Source of the DNA: an uncultured Victivallis sp.
GTDB lineage: Bacteria; Verrucomicrobiota; Lentisphaeria; Victivallales; Victivallaceae
Assembly: GCA_944389935.1 (NCBI GenBank)
Contig: CALXOE010000008.1
Span: 20,371-84,370, forward strand
Length of the DNA stretch: 64,000 nucleotides
Reading direction: 5' to 3'
In this document: one piece after another, positions 43,065 through 51,941 of the stretch
Position numbering within the stretch: the first letter of the stretch is position 1
Layout: each line of letters begins with the position of its first letter
The notes under the pieces: model-generated
What the model saw: only the letters and a program-made list of their open reading frames with translations
What the model was told of the DNA's origin: nothing
Databases searched by the model: none
Program-made: the position numbers and the translations under genes

Positions 43065-44042
43065 TTATTTCTCCGTCTTGCCGGCATCGGGAGCCGGAGG
43101 CGTTTCCGATTTCGGCGGGCGGTTTTCGTTCCGGTTGTTCCGCTGATTGCCGCCGCCGTTGTTCCGGCTGCGGTTGCCGTTGCCGTTGCCGCTGTTTCCC
43201 CGACCGGTCTGCCGTTCGCTGCTGATGCGCGGGCGCTGTTCGGGGGGGCGAATCGTCACCTCAGAACGGTGAAAGTGGACGATGTTCCCGGTCTCGAGCT
43301 GGACGGAAACTTTCTGGGTGAGCAGATTGCGGTCGCAGACCCGGCCGCGTCCCTGCGGCGTATCGCACCAGTTCCCGCGTTTCGGCATGTTTTTCTCGAG
43401 TTCCTGATAACCCTCATGCTCGAATTTGAGGCAGCATTTCAGTCGGCCGCAGGCGCCGGAGATCGTCGCCGGCGTGAGCGAGAGATCCTGTTCCTTGGCC
43501 ATCTTCACATTGATGGAGTTGAACTCTTTCAGGAATCGGCAGCAGCAGAGCTTCTGACCGCAGACGGCGATTCCCCCGTAAATGCCGGTTTCGTCGCGCA
43601 CGCCGATCTGGCGCAGTTCGATGCGCGTGCAGAGCGTGCGCGAGAGTTCCTTGACCAGTTCGCGGAAGTCGACCCGGCCGTCCGCGCTGAACTGGATCAC
43701 AACGAGTTTCCCGTCAAGTGAGTAATGGGCGTTCAGCAGCTTCATCGCCAGCCCGAGGTTGTTGACCAGCTCCCGCGCGGTCCGCATGGCGCTGCGTGAA
43801 CGGACATAATTGTCGTTGGCGGTCGCAAGTTCGTGGTTGTCCGCAACATGCTGAATCGTCGGCAGTTCGCTCCAGGCGGTCTCCGCCGGCGGGTCGGCGA
43901 TTTCGCGCACCACCTCGCCCGAATCCGTATAGAAATCACGGCGGAATACGCACGTGTCGTGAAGTTTGACATCAACGCCGTCCGGGGCTTTCGCCTCGAA
44001 CGAGCTGCCGTTGTCGAGTTTTATGACCAAAAGTCGATCCAT
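43065..44042 (-). CDS. PSP1-domain protein of the RicT/YaaT family
   Basis: The 325-residue protein has a PSP1 C-terminal-type core with clustered cysteines, CGQKLCCCRF (161-169) and CGRLKCCLKFE (198-208). These match the iron-sulfur-binding residues of B. subtilis RicT. RicT acts with RicA and RicF on RNase Y in RNA maturation; no ricA or ricF is seen here. From about residue 255 the protein has a low-complexity tail rich in Asn, Gly, Arg and Pro. It shares a transcript with the gluzincin gene. Confidence 0.88.
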   Translation of the reverse strand: MDRLLVIKLDNGSSFEAKAPDGVDVKLHDTCVFRRDFYTDSGEVVREIADPPAETAWSELPTIQHVADNHELATANDNYVRSRSAMRTARELVNNLGLAMKLLNAHYSLDGKLVVIQFSADGRVDFRELVKELSRTLCTRIELRQIGVRDETGIYGGIAVCGQKLCCCRFLKEFNSINVKMAKEQDLSLTPATISGACGRLKCCLKFEHEGYQELEKNMPKRGNWCDTPQGRGRVCDRNLLTQKVSVQLETGNIVHFHRSEVTIRPPEQRPRISSERQTGRGNSGNGNGNRSRNNGGGNQRNNRNENRPPKSETPPAPDAGKTEK

Positions 44043-44093
44043 TCCGGTCTCCTGTTTGAAAATTCATTTCTATAAATATAGCAGGAATCGGGG

Positions 44094-45791
44094 TTATTGC
44101 AAACGGCACTCCCCGATGAGAAGTGTAAGAAATCCGCTTCCCGGCATCTCCAGAAGTTGCGGCGGCGCCGTGAGCGGGGCGCGCTCGAGCAGAGCCGCGA
44201 GCGCCTCATCGCTGATCTGCCGGAATCGCGGCGAGAGAACGAGCGTGAATTCCCGGATCCCCTTTGCCCGGAGCAGTTCCGGGAGTGTCGCAAGTCCGGC
44301 GTCGTCTTTCACAAACAGCCACTGTTTTTCAAAGAAGAGCCGCGGCGTCATTTCCGGCAGGAAGAAGACGTCCGAAACCACAACCCCGGCGGATCGTTCC
44401 GCGATTGCACGTTCCGCGTTCGAGCAGTTCTGCGCCACGCGGAAAAGCGTGTGCATCCCGATCAACTGCAGCACGAGCGCCACTGCCGCGAACGCCGCCA
44501 CCGACAGACGTCTCCGGCGCGACAGCCAGCCGAGCCGCGCAAACCCCAGAAAGCTCAGCGCAAAGAGAACCGGATAGACCGGCAGATAATGGCGCGGCCC
44601 CCAGATGATTCCGATGTCGCTCCGGGTCAGGATCGGCGGCAGAACCACGCAGTAGAGCAGCGCCGCGAGTGTCGTGACCCGGACCGGGAGAGCCCCGCGC
44701 ATGAGCAGATTCCGCCACATGAGGAAGAGTCCCGCCAACAGCGGAGAGGCCGTGAGAAAACCGACTGTGAGCCCCGCTGCCTCCGCCGGTTCCGGGTTTT
44801 CGCAGAAGAGCGCCAGCAGAATCACCCAGGAGACGACGGCGGCACCCGCCGCCACGCATTTGAAGCGGCGCGAGTCGAATGCCCCCGCCACCGGCAGCAG
44901 CAGCATCGGCAGCAGCAGCGGCCAGTAATACCAGGCCATCCCCGGCGAACCGGAATGAAACCGGAGGAGATAGATGAAATATCCCGAGACGATGCCGGCA
45001 ATCTGTGCGGTGAATCCCCCTGCCGTTTCGGCGTTGTGTGTGTAGTAGAGCGCTCCGTGCAGCCCGAGCACATGCCCGTAACTGTGCAGATTCCAGAGCC
45101 AGAGCGGCACTGCGCAGAGGAGAAATCCCAATCCGAACGGAATGTTCCGTTGCCATTGCCGCGGACGGAATACCAGAGCCGCCACGCCGGAAACGAGCGC
45201 GATGAGGTAGAACTCTTCCCGCAGCCAGAGTCCCAGACCGAGCCAGAGTCCCGCGAGGAAGAGCCGGTTCCGGCGCGCCGCAAGCAGAGCCGCGAGCGGA
45301 AACACCGCCGAGACGGTCATCTCCCAGAACGTCCCGGAATAGAAGAAGAACGGCGTTCCGCAGAGCAGCAGTGCCGCAAGCAGCGCCTCGATCCGGGGCG
45401 TGAGCCGCAGCGGATCGAGCAGTGCGAGAAAGAGCGCCAGCATCGCCAGCGTCCCCGCGATCGGAATCAGCAGCAGCCCCGCCTCCCCGAACAGCAGGTA
45501 GCCCGGCAGCGCAAGAGCGGAAAAGAACTCCGGATAGACCGAGAATATTTTTCCGTCATACCGCTGAAAATGGAAACCGCCATCCGGGAAAAAACGGTTT
45601 TCCGGATCGAGTTCGGATGCCGGATTCTCCATCGCGGCAGTGCCGTATTCCGCGAGATTGCGCAGGATCAGGTATTTGTTGCCGTTGTCCGTGATCCAGA
45701 CCGGAACGGCGGGCAGCAGCGCGGCTTCCAGCAGAAGCAGCAGCAATGCGCCCGCGAGAATCGGCAAACGCTGTTTCCAGCGTTCAGACAC
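44094..45791 (-). CDS. Polytopic membrane protein, GT-C glycosyltransferase-like
   Basis: This 565-residue protein has about 11 to 13 hydrophobic helices. After the first helix comes an extracytoplasmic loop with ITDNGNKYLILRNLAEYG, whose acidic residue after helix 1 fits the catalytic site of GT-C transferases that use lipid-linked sugars. WGPRHYLPVYPVLFALSF later in the chain recalls the same fold. The substrate is unknown; envelope glycan or protein glycosylation is likely. It overlaps the preceding gene by eight bases. Confidence 0.72.
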   Translation of the reverse strand: MSERWKQRLPILAGALLLLLLEAALLPAVPVWITDNGNKYLILRNLAEYGTAAMENPASELDPENRFFPDGGFHFQRYDGKIFSVYPEFFSALALPGYLLFGEAGLLLIPIAGTLAMLALFLALLDPLRLTPRIEALLAALLLCGTPFFFYSGTFWEMTVSAVFPLAALLAARRNRLFLAGLWLGLGLWLREEFYLIALVSGVAALVFRPRQWQRNIPFGLGFLLCAVPLWLWNLHSYGHVLGLHGALYYTHNAETAGGFTAQIAGIVSGYFIYLLRFHSGSPGMAWYYWPLLLPMLLLPVAGAFDSRRFKCVAAGAAVVSWVILLALFCENPEPAEAAGLTVGFLTASPLLAGLFLMWRNLLMRGALPVRVTTLAALLYCVVLPPILTRSDIGIIWGPRHYLPVYPVLFALSFLGFARLGWLSRRRRLSVAAFAAVALVLQLIGMHTLFRVAQNCSNAERAIAERSAGVVVSDVFFLPEMTPRLFFEKQWLFVKDDAGLATLPELLRAKGIREFTLVLSPRFRQISDEALAALLERAPLTAPPQLLEMPGSGFLTLLIGECRLQ

Positions 45792-46329
45792 CGGGGACGA
45801 CCTTTCCGTCCGCCTCGAGCTTTTCGACCGCGGCCGTGCAGCTCAGCCGGAAACACCATTTCAGCGCCTCGAAGAGCGGCAGCATCGGATCATAGGCCTG
45901 AAGCTGTTCATTGGCAGCATTTTCTGCATGCCAGTCAACGTAGGCCTGCGCGCACTCCGTGGCCAGGTCGAGCTTTTTGAAATATCCGGTCAGCCGCTCG
46001 TCGGCGTAGAGTGGCACTTTGCCGTCGAGCATGCCGAGCAGCTCGAAGTGATTCGGCTGGTTGTTGACCAGATTCGTGACTGCTTCCGCAGCTTTGGCGT
46101 AGACGAATGTGAAGAGCGAGGCGATTTCTTCATCCGAAAGCGTGTCACTGCCGTTTTTCCGGCGGTCGTCGAGGCGGGCGAGCATTTTGACGAAAAGTTC
46201 TTTCTCCGCCTCGGCCAGCAGTGGGGAGGCGACCATCGCCCCTTTGATGCACTCACATTTCCGGGCGGCCCCGACCATCGCGAGCGCGACCGCCTGCGAG
46301 ATGATCGAACGGCTGAATCCGTTTGCCAT
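45784..46329 (-). CDS. Hypothetical protein
   Basis: I do not recognise this 181-residue protein. It is mostly helical and soluble, with an early KCECIKGAMVA segment and a glutamate/leucine-rich body. No signal peptide is evident, although residues 8-21 are mildly hydrophobic. It is placed between the CBM9-like gene and the GT-C-like membrane protein, overlapping the latter by eight bases, which suggests a shared role in the same envelope-related unit. Confidence 0.6.
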   Translation of the reverse strand: MANGFSRSIISQAVALAMVGAARKCECIKGAMVASPLLAEAEKELFVKMLARLDDRRKNGSDTLSDEEIASLFTFVYAKAAEAVTNLVNNQPNHFELLGMLDGKVPLYADERLTGYFKKLDLATECAQAYVDWHAENAANEQLQAYDPMLPLFEALKWCFRLSCTAAVEKLEADGKVVPGV

Positions 46330-46392
46330 GATTCTATGAAAATCCTTCTGCGTTATTGATCCGTTATGGATCCGTCATTTCGTTTTCTGCGC

Positions 46393-47055
46393 TCATTCAA
46401 ACTCCAGAATATCGAAACAGTCCGGCTCATGGAAGTTCACCCTGCGCACCGGTCGCCACGATGCCCAGTGCGGATGGCTCGTCTGATCCCCGCACTTGTA
46501 GACGTTCCCTCTCCAGACCGTGCCCGAAACAGGAATCGGCGCATGCTGGATTTTCTCAAAGAGTTCAAACGGCAGGAAGAATCCGACCTCATACCGGGTC
46601 TCCTCCGGGATTTCCGGTTCAACCCGGTCCGGGAGCGAGTGGTAGATCCGGATTCCGGCAATCTCCTCTTCCGTGAGCGGACGGGTGTCATCGGTTCCGG
46701 GGCGGCGCCGCCGGTCGGTGATATGCTGCGCGAGCAGAATTCCGGAGGCGTTGAATTCAAAGTTGATGTAACCGAGTCCGACCGCCGGACGCACGAAAAA
46801 TTCCACACAGCTGTCGCAGCAGACCATATCCTGAAAACGTTCCGCCACGCAGCGGACGAAACGGTCGCGAACCGAAAAAAGCCCGTAGAGCCCCCGGGCG
46901 TCGTACTGCAGTTTGAATCGGGTCTCCGGCTGATGGCCGCTCCCTTCGGGGCGGAAACATGCGACACGGATCGTTCCGCACTCTTTCCAGTCGCCGGAGT
47001 CGAAGCCCGCCTGGAGCGACGGCGGTACCGGCGCCCGGTGAATCAGATAACCCAT
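46393..47055 (-). CDS. Carbohydrate-binding family 9-like protein
   Basis: The 220-residue protein resembles the CBM9-like beta-sandwich. It has FKLQYDARGLYGLFSVRD, FVRCVAERF, CCDSCVEFFVRP and INFEFNASG, the alternating strand pattern of the family. No signal peptide is visible, so it may be cytoplasmic. A TTG start overlapping the upstream stop is possible, but GGAGG stands ten bases before the ATG at 47055. It follows the LivJ-like gene by five bases. Confidence 0.72.
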   Translation of the reverse strand: MGYLIHRAPVPPSLQAGFDSGDWKECGTIRVACFRPEGSGHQPETRFKLQYDARGLYGLFSVRDRFVRCVAERFQDMVCCDSCVEFFVRPAVGLGYINFEFNASGILLAQHITDRRRRPGTDDTRPLTEEEIAGIRIYHSLPDRVEPEIPEETRYEVGFFLPFELFEKIQHAPIPVSGTVWRGNVYKCGDQTSHPHWASWRPVRRVNFHEPDCFDILEFE

Positions 47056-47060
47056 GGTGC

Positions 47061-48272
47061 TCAATCCTCCTTGAGCTGCTCGATTTTTCTCATTGTAAAA
47101 CTGCCGCTGAGCCGGGACTCCGGCACTGAATCCGGTGTCGCCGCCGGGCGGATCGTCTTGACGAACATGGTCCGGTCGATTTCGCCGCCGGGTTTGAGCG
47201 TATAGAGCGCCGCTGCCCCCGGATGGTTGCGGACTGACTGCATGTTCCGGTTGAAGTCCTCCACGCTCTGCGCCCGGCTGAGGCCGATCGCCAGCAGTTT
47301 GAGCGCGTCGTATCCCTGGGCTTCACAGCTCCCGGGATAGATGAAGTTCGTGCGGCGGAACTCCTGCCGGAATGCAAGTTGCTCCGGCAGATCGAATTCC
47401 CCCGAATAAAGCCCGATGAAAGCACAGTCGCCGGGCTGCCCGCCGCATTCCCGCAGAAAGACCGGATCATCCCAGCTCTCCGGTCCGAGCAGCAGCCCGC
47501 GGTATCCGAGTCCGCGAATGTATTTGACCACGCGGCCGGCGTTTCCCGGCTCTCCGGAGATCAGAATCGCCTGCGGCCCGTAGGAGACCAGCTCCCGCAA
47601 CTTCTGCCCGAACTCCTTTTTATCTCCCTCGAACTCGACCGTATGGACGACGCTGCCGCCGAGGTCCGAGAACGCATTCGCCGCCTCAAGCGCGACACTG
47701 CGGGAGTAGGTGGCCATGTCGTCCAGATTCACGACGATCGCCAGACGCAGCAGCTTCCGCCAGTACCACGCATAGGCGGCAAGCGCCTCCCCCTGCTGGG
47801 AATCCGTGAAACAGGCGCGGTAGATCATCCTCGTTCCGGCGGTGATCTCGTCATTCGTCGCCAGCGGGACGACCGTCGGAATCAGCAGCGCCTCCACGGC
47901 CGGTTTGATCGCAAGCGCCTCATTCGTGCTGTACGGGCCGACCAGCCCGGCGATCCCCTGCCGGGAGAGCTCTTCCACCTGGCGTCTCGCCTCCGCGGGG
48001 GAGCTCTTCGTGTCCCGGACCAGAAGCTCCACGCGGCGGTCTGAAATTCCCCGCCCGTTGTTGAGTTCGCTGCAGGCGAATTCCACGCCGCGCAGAGTCC
48101 GTTCCCCATATTCCGAATCCGCCCCGGAGAGCGGCAGCAATACGCCGATTTTGACCGGTTCGGCCAGCGCGTCCGGCAGCACCGGCTGCGGCAGAGGGGT
48201 GACCGGCATGCAGCCCGCAGCCATCATCGCCGCCGCAACTGCGACGGCAAGCTGTATGATCCATTGTCTCAT
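47061..48272 (-). CDS. LivJ-like periplasmic binding lipoprotein
   Basis: This 403-residue protein has a lipoprotein signal (MRQWIIQLAVAVAAAMMAAGC, with AAGC as lipobox). A type I periplasmic-binding fold follows, with VKIGVLLPLSGADSEYGERTLRGVEFACSE-type sequence and GLVGPYSTNEALAIKPA. Family members bind amino acids or other small molecules for ABC importers or receptors, and LpoA-like proteins share the fold. No permease or ATPase is nearby. The next gene upstream is lpxA, so an envelope-linked role is possible. Confidence 0.82.
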   Translation of the reverse strand: MRQWIIQLAVAVAAAMMAAGCMPVTPLPQPVLPDALAEPVKIGVLLPLSGADSEYGERTLRGVEFACSELNNGRGISDRRVELLVRDTKSSPAEARRQVEELSRQGIAGLVGPYSTNEALAIKPAVEALLIPTVVPLATNDEITAGTRMIYRACFTDSQQGEALAAYAWYWRKLLRLAIVVNLDDMATYSRSVALEAANAFSDLGGSVVHTVEFEGDKKEFGQKLRELVSYGPQAILISGEPGNAGRVVKYIRGLGYRGLLLGPESWDDPVFLRECGGQPGDCAFIGLYSGEFDLPEQLAFRQEFRRTNFIYPGSCEAQGYDALKLLAIGLSRAQSVEDFNRNMQSVRNHPGAAALYTLKPGGEIDRTMFVKTIRPAATPDSVPESRLSGSFTMRKIEQLKED

Positions 48273-48288
48273 AAAACAGGAAACTCCT

Positions 48289-49119
48289 TCAATCTTTCTC
48301 TTCGGCATCCGCACCGCGGATCCCGAGTGCAGCCAGTTCCGGATCTCCCGGCATGATGCCGCGTTCCGTTTTGCGGATGAATTCGACGAAGTGATCGACC
48401 TCCGGCGGGCGCATCGGCATGGATTCGATCTCGGCGAGGGCGTTCGTCGCGTTCAGTCCGCGGAAAAAATAGGTCTTGATCGCGCGCCGGATCGCCGACC
48501 GCATATAGCTGTCGAACCCTGCCCGGCGCAGTCCGATCACATTCGGACCGCAGACGCACTCGTTTTCGGCCAGCATGCAGAACGGCGGGATGTCCTGGCG
48601 GATGATCGTACGCGCACCGACCATCGCCAGCCGCCCGATCCGGCAGAACTGATGGATCAGAATGTAACCGGAAAGCACCGCCTGATCCTCGATGATGACA
48701 TGCCCCGAAACCGCCGTCTGATTTGCGATGGTGACCCGGTCACCGATCTGCGCATCGTGGCCGATGTGTACGAACGACATGAGCAGCGTTCCGCTGCCGA
48801 TCCGGGTGTAACGCTCCGCGAACGGCGAACGATGGATCGTAACGTATTCCCGGATCGTCGTATCCGCTCCGACCGTCGTCCAGGCGACGGTGCCGGACGT
48901 GAACCGGTGATCCTGCGGTTCTTCTCCGACCAGAGCGCCGAGATAGACGCGACAGCGCGGGCCGAGTGTCGTGTAACGGGCGATCTTCACATGCGAATCG
49001 ATGACGCAGTCGTCGCCGATCACGCAATCATCCTCCACAATCGAGTAGGGACCGATCCGAACTCCCGTGCCGATCTGCGCTTTCGGGCTGATGACCGCGG
49101 TTGGATGAATGTCGGTCAT
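48289..49119 (-). CDS. lpxA: Acyl-ACP--UDP-N-acetylglucosamine O-acyltransferase
   Basis: LpxA adds the first acyl chain in lipid A synthesis. The 276-residue protein has the left-handed beta-helix hexapeptide repeats from the N-terminus (IHPTAVISPKAQIGTGVRIG). The likely catalytic His is in FVHIGHDAQIG. The C-terminal helical part starts near GLRRAGFD, and the length is normal. The presence of lpxA shows an outer membrane with lipid A. It lies nine bases after pyrH. Confidence 0.94.
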   Translation of the reverse strand: MTDIHPTAVISPKAQIGTGVRIGPYSIVEDDCVIGDDCVIDSHVKIARYTTLGPRCRVYLGALVGEEPQDHRFTSGTVAWTTVGADTTIREYVTIHRSPFAERYTRIGSGTLLMSFVHIGHDAQIGDRVTIANQTAVSGHVIIEDQAVLSGYILIHQFCRIGRLAMVGARTIIRQDIPPFCMLAENECVCGPNVIGLRRAGFDSYMRSAIRRAIKTYFFRGLNATNALAEIESMPMRPPEVDHFVEFIRKTERGIMPGDPELAALGIRGADAEEKD

Positions 49120-49128
49120 GATTGCGCC

Positions 49129-49848
49129 TCAGCTTACGATGGTTCCCGCCCCGGTATCGCCCGCGAGAATCCGCTCGAGGCTGTCCGGATCGGAGAAGTT
49201 GAAGACGATGATCGGCAGGTCGTTGTCCCGGCACATCGAGAATGCCGTCGAATCCATGACCTTGAGCTGCCGCGCGAGCGCCTCGTCGAAACTCAGCTCC
49301 GGGAACCGGACCGCGTTGGGATCCTTGAACGGATCTGCCGTGTAAATCCCGTCGACTTTTGTCGCCTTGAGCACCGCATCGCAATCGGTTTCGAGCGCCC
49401 GCAGCGCGCTGGTCGTGTCGGTCGTGAAGAACGGGCTGCCGGTGCCGCCGGCGAAGATCACGATCTTCCCGGCTTCGAGCGCCCGGATCGCCTCTTCACG
49501 GTTGAATCGCGGCGCGATGGGTTCCATCCCGATCGAGCATTGTACGATCGCCTCGATCCCGGCGGCGCGGAAGAAATCACGCAGGCACAGCGCGTTCATC
49601 ACGGTCGCGAGCATTCCCATGTAGTCGGCATTGACCCGGTCCATGCCGCCGGCGCGGCCCATGACGCCGCGCCAGATGTTGCCGGCGCCGACGACCAGCG
49701 CGATTTCCACGCCCTGATCCGCCACGGTTTTGATTCGTTCCACAATGGTTCGGACCGCATCGGCGTCATATCCATGTTCCTGCGGACCTTTGAGCGCCTC
49801 GCCGCTGAGTTTCAGCAGCACCCGGCTGAATCGGAATTTTTCATTCAT
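49129..49848 (-). CDS. pyrH: Uridylate kinase
   Basis: PyrH makes UDP from UMP. The 239-residue protein has VLLKLSGEALKG at the N-terminus, GAGNIWRG, the acceptor-site region GMLATVMNALCL, and IFAGGTGSPFFTTD, which places it firmly in the amino-acid kinase family as UMP kinase. AAGGAG lies seven bases before the ATG at 49848; the longer open frame is not used. It heads the long minus-strand unit through lpxA. Confidence 0.95.
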   Translation of the reverse strand: MNEKFRFSRVLLKLSGEALKGPQEHGYDADAVRTIVERIKTVADQGVEIALVVGAGNIWRGVMGRAGGMDRVNADYMGMLATVMNALCLRDFFRAAGIEAIVQCSIGMEPIAPRFNREEAIRALEAGKIVIFAGGTGSPFFTTDTTSALRALETDCDAVLKATKVDGIYTADPFKDPNAVRFPELSFDEALARQLKVMDSTAFSMCRDNDLPIIVFNFSDPDSLERILAGDTGAGTIVS

Positions 49849-49899
49849 AACAGACTCCTTTCGCTTCCGGAGTAGGGTTGGATTTCTTCTTTTGTTAGC

Positions 49900-49929
49900 A
49901 ATATACCCCGTCAAACCCGATTTCGCCAA
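49900..49929 (-). promoter_or_regulatory. Promoter of pyrH-lpxA unit
   Basis: TTGGCG (49929-49924), 18 bases, TATATT (49905-49900) on the minus strand, about 52 bases before the pyrH start. A TATATT at 49971-49976 on the plus strand probably serves the divergent oxidoreductase gene. Confidence 0.6.
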
Positions 49930-50026
49930 GAAAAAGCGCGCCGGAATGGTGTTTTTATGAAAAAAACGTGTATATTATTGAAAACAGAACACAAAATAAA
50001 TCCGGAACGCAACAGGAAAAGCAGCA

Positions 50027-51043
50027 ATGGAAAGCGATACAAAGCTCAAGGTCGGTGTTCTCGGCGTCGGCGCCCTCGGCAGACATCACGCACGGCTCTA
50101 TGCCCAGAGCCCGAATGCGGAAATGGTCGGCATCTTCGACGTTCAGCCCGAGACCGCCGCGAAAGTCGGGGCCGAATTTAATCTGCCGGTCTTTTCGGAC
50201 TGGCGTTCACTTGCGGAAAAGTGCGACGCATTGAGTGTGGCGGTCCCCGCCAATTTCCACGCGGCCACGACCCTGCCGCTTCTGGAGATGGGCAAGCATG
50301 TGCTTGTGGAGAAACCGATCGAAGCGAGTCTCGAACTCGCCGAGCAGATGGTCGCCACCGCCCGCAAGAACAATGTTGTGCTCGCGGTCGGCCATGTAGA
50401 ACGGTTCAATCCGGCGATGGATTTCCTCGAGAAGTACGCGGCCAACACCCGGTTCATTGAGGCGCACCGGCTGGCGCAGTATCCGCCGCCGCGTCCGGGT
50501 CTGCCGCGTCGCGGCACCGAGGTCAGCGTCGTGGTCGACCTGATGATTCACGATATCGATCTTGTGCTGACGATGGTCGACTCCGATGTCGAGCGGTTCG
50601 ACGTGGTTGGAATCCCTGTGCTCAGCAAGACCGAGGATATCGTGAATGCGCGCATCAAGTTCAAGAACGGCAGCTGTGCAAGTCTCACTGCCAGCCGCGT
50701 CAGTCAGGAGCCGATGCGCCGCTTCCGCGTATTCCAGGAAGATTGCTACATTTCGATGGATTACGGCAAACATTTCGGCATGGTGCTCAAACGCAACCGC
50801 ATCGGACTCGCCCGCAAGGATGTGAATCTCGATGAGAAGAACGCGCTTGCCGCTGAACTTGAGGATTTCATCCTCGCAGTGAACAAAAGCCGGGTCATGG
50901 GGCATCTCTGCGATGCGAAGGTGCCCGGCGAAGCGGGACTGCGCGCACTGCGCCTGGCTCTCGCGATTGAGGAGGAGGCGAGGCGCTACAACAACCAGTA
51001 CGGCTTCAAGTTCGCGCCATGCACGCCGGATGAACTGAACTGA
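50027..51043 (+). CDS. Gfo/Idh/MocA family oxidoreductase
   Basis: The 338-residue protein has the Rossmann motif VGVLGVGALGRHHARLY and the family motif VEKPIEAS. VGHVERFNPA and MIHDIDLVL carry likely catalytic and substrate-binding residues. The substrate cannot be read. Its position divergent from pyrH-lpxA raises the possibility of UDP-sugar oxidation like GnnA, which feeds LpxA in some bacteria, but no GnnB-type aminotransferase is nearby. It starts a three-gene unit with ispE and the Nif3-like gene. Confidence 0.85.
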   Translation: MESDTKLKVGVLGVGALGRHHARLYAQSPNAEMVGIFDVQPETAAKVGAEFNLPVFSDWRSLAEKCDALSVAVPANFHAATTLPLLEMGKHVLVEKPIEASLELAEQMVATARKNNVVLAVGHVERFNPAMDFLEKYAANTRFIEAHRLAQYPPPRPGLPRRGTEVSVVVDLMIHDIDLVLTMVDSDVERFDVVGIPVLSKTEDIVNARIKFKNGSCASLTASRVSQEPMRRFRVFQEDCYISMDYGKHFGMVLKRNRIGLARKDVNLDEKNALAAELEDFILAVNKSRVMGHLCDAKVPGEAGLRALRLALAIEEEARRYNNQYGFKFAPCTPDELN

Positions 51044-51062
51044 ACAGCAGGAGGTGATCCCC

Positions 51063-51920
51063 ATGTCTCTGGCCGCACTCTCGAAGTCGAAGATCAACCT
51101 CTATTTGAAAGTGCTCAAACGGAGGCCCGACCGGTATCATGAAATCGAGACGCTGTTTCTGCCGCTCGACACACCGGCCGACCGGATCGTGCTCGACTTT
51201 GAAACACGGCCGGGCATCCGGGTTTCCTCGACCGTTCCGGGGCTGCCGGAGAATCTCGAGAATCTCGCCGGCCGCGCCGCTCTGGCCTATTCGGACATGG
51301 CAAAAATTTCCGCTTGCTGGACGATCCGGATCGAAAAGGAGATTCCCGTCGCCGCCGGGATGGGCGGCGGCAGTTCAAACGCCGCCGCCGTTCTGCGACT
51401 GCTGAACGACCATTACCGGGCGCTTCCGGAAAAGACGCTTGCGGAACTCGCTCTCACGCTCGGTGCGGATGTGCCTTTCTTTCTGCATGGACGTCCCGCG
51501 GTCGCCACCGGTGTCGGAGAGGTATTCCGCTATCTGGAGGGGAGACTTTTCGCGCCGCCTCTGCTCATCGTCAATCCGCACTTTCCGGTCAGCGCAAAGT
51601 GGGCATACACCCATCTCGCGCCGGAGCGGATCGGACCCGATGACTCCGGAAAGCTCGAACGGCTGATCGATGCCCTGCGGCGCAACGATCCGGCCGAAGT
51701 TGCGGCAAATCTGCACAACGATCTGGCGTATGCCCTGTATGAAAAATTTCCGCTGCTGGCGATTCTGCGCGATTTTCTGCGCGAAAACGGCGCGCTCAAT
51801 GCCGAGATCACCGGCAGCGGCCCGTCGCTTTTCGCCGTCTGCGCGACGCCGGAGGAGCGTGACGAGCTGGCTTTGTCTCTCTCCGGGGCATTCCGTTCGG
51901 TCACGGTATTCACGAACTGA
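51063..51920 (+). CDS. ispE: 4-diphosphocytidyl-2-C-methyl-D-erythritol kinase
   Basis: IspE is the ATP-dependent kinase of the MEP isoprenoid pathway. The 285-residue protein opens SLAALSKSKINLYLKVLKRR with the conserved Lys-Asn. The GHMP ATP motif PVAAGMGGGSSNAAA and C-terminal ITGSGPSLFAV are also present. AGGAGG sits eight bases before the ATG at 51063. Together with DXP-using ThiG and PdxB, it shows that the cell relies on DXP-derived metabolites. Confidence 0.94.
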   Translation: MSLAALSKSKINLYLKVLKRRPDRYHEIETLFLPLDTPADRIVLDFETRPGIRVSSTVPGLPENLENLAGRAALAYSDMAKISACWTIRIEKEIPVAAGMGGGSSNAAAVLRLLNDHYRALPEKTLAELALTLGADVPFFLHGRPAVATGVGEVFRYLEGRLFAPPLLIVNPHFPVSAKWAYTHLAPERIGPDDSGKLERLIDALRRNDPAEVAANLHNDLAYALYEKFPLLAILRDFLRENGALNAEITGSGPSLFAVCATPEERDELALSLSGAFRSVTVFTN

Positions 51921-51941
51921 AAAAGAGGAGTTGCTCCGCCC

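Noticed and set aside
47842..49875. Long plus-strand frame over lpxA and pyrH
   Set aside because: It covers two certain minus-strand genes and its translation is low in recognisable motifs.
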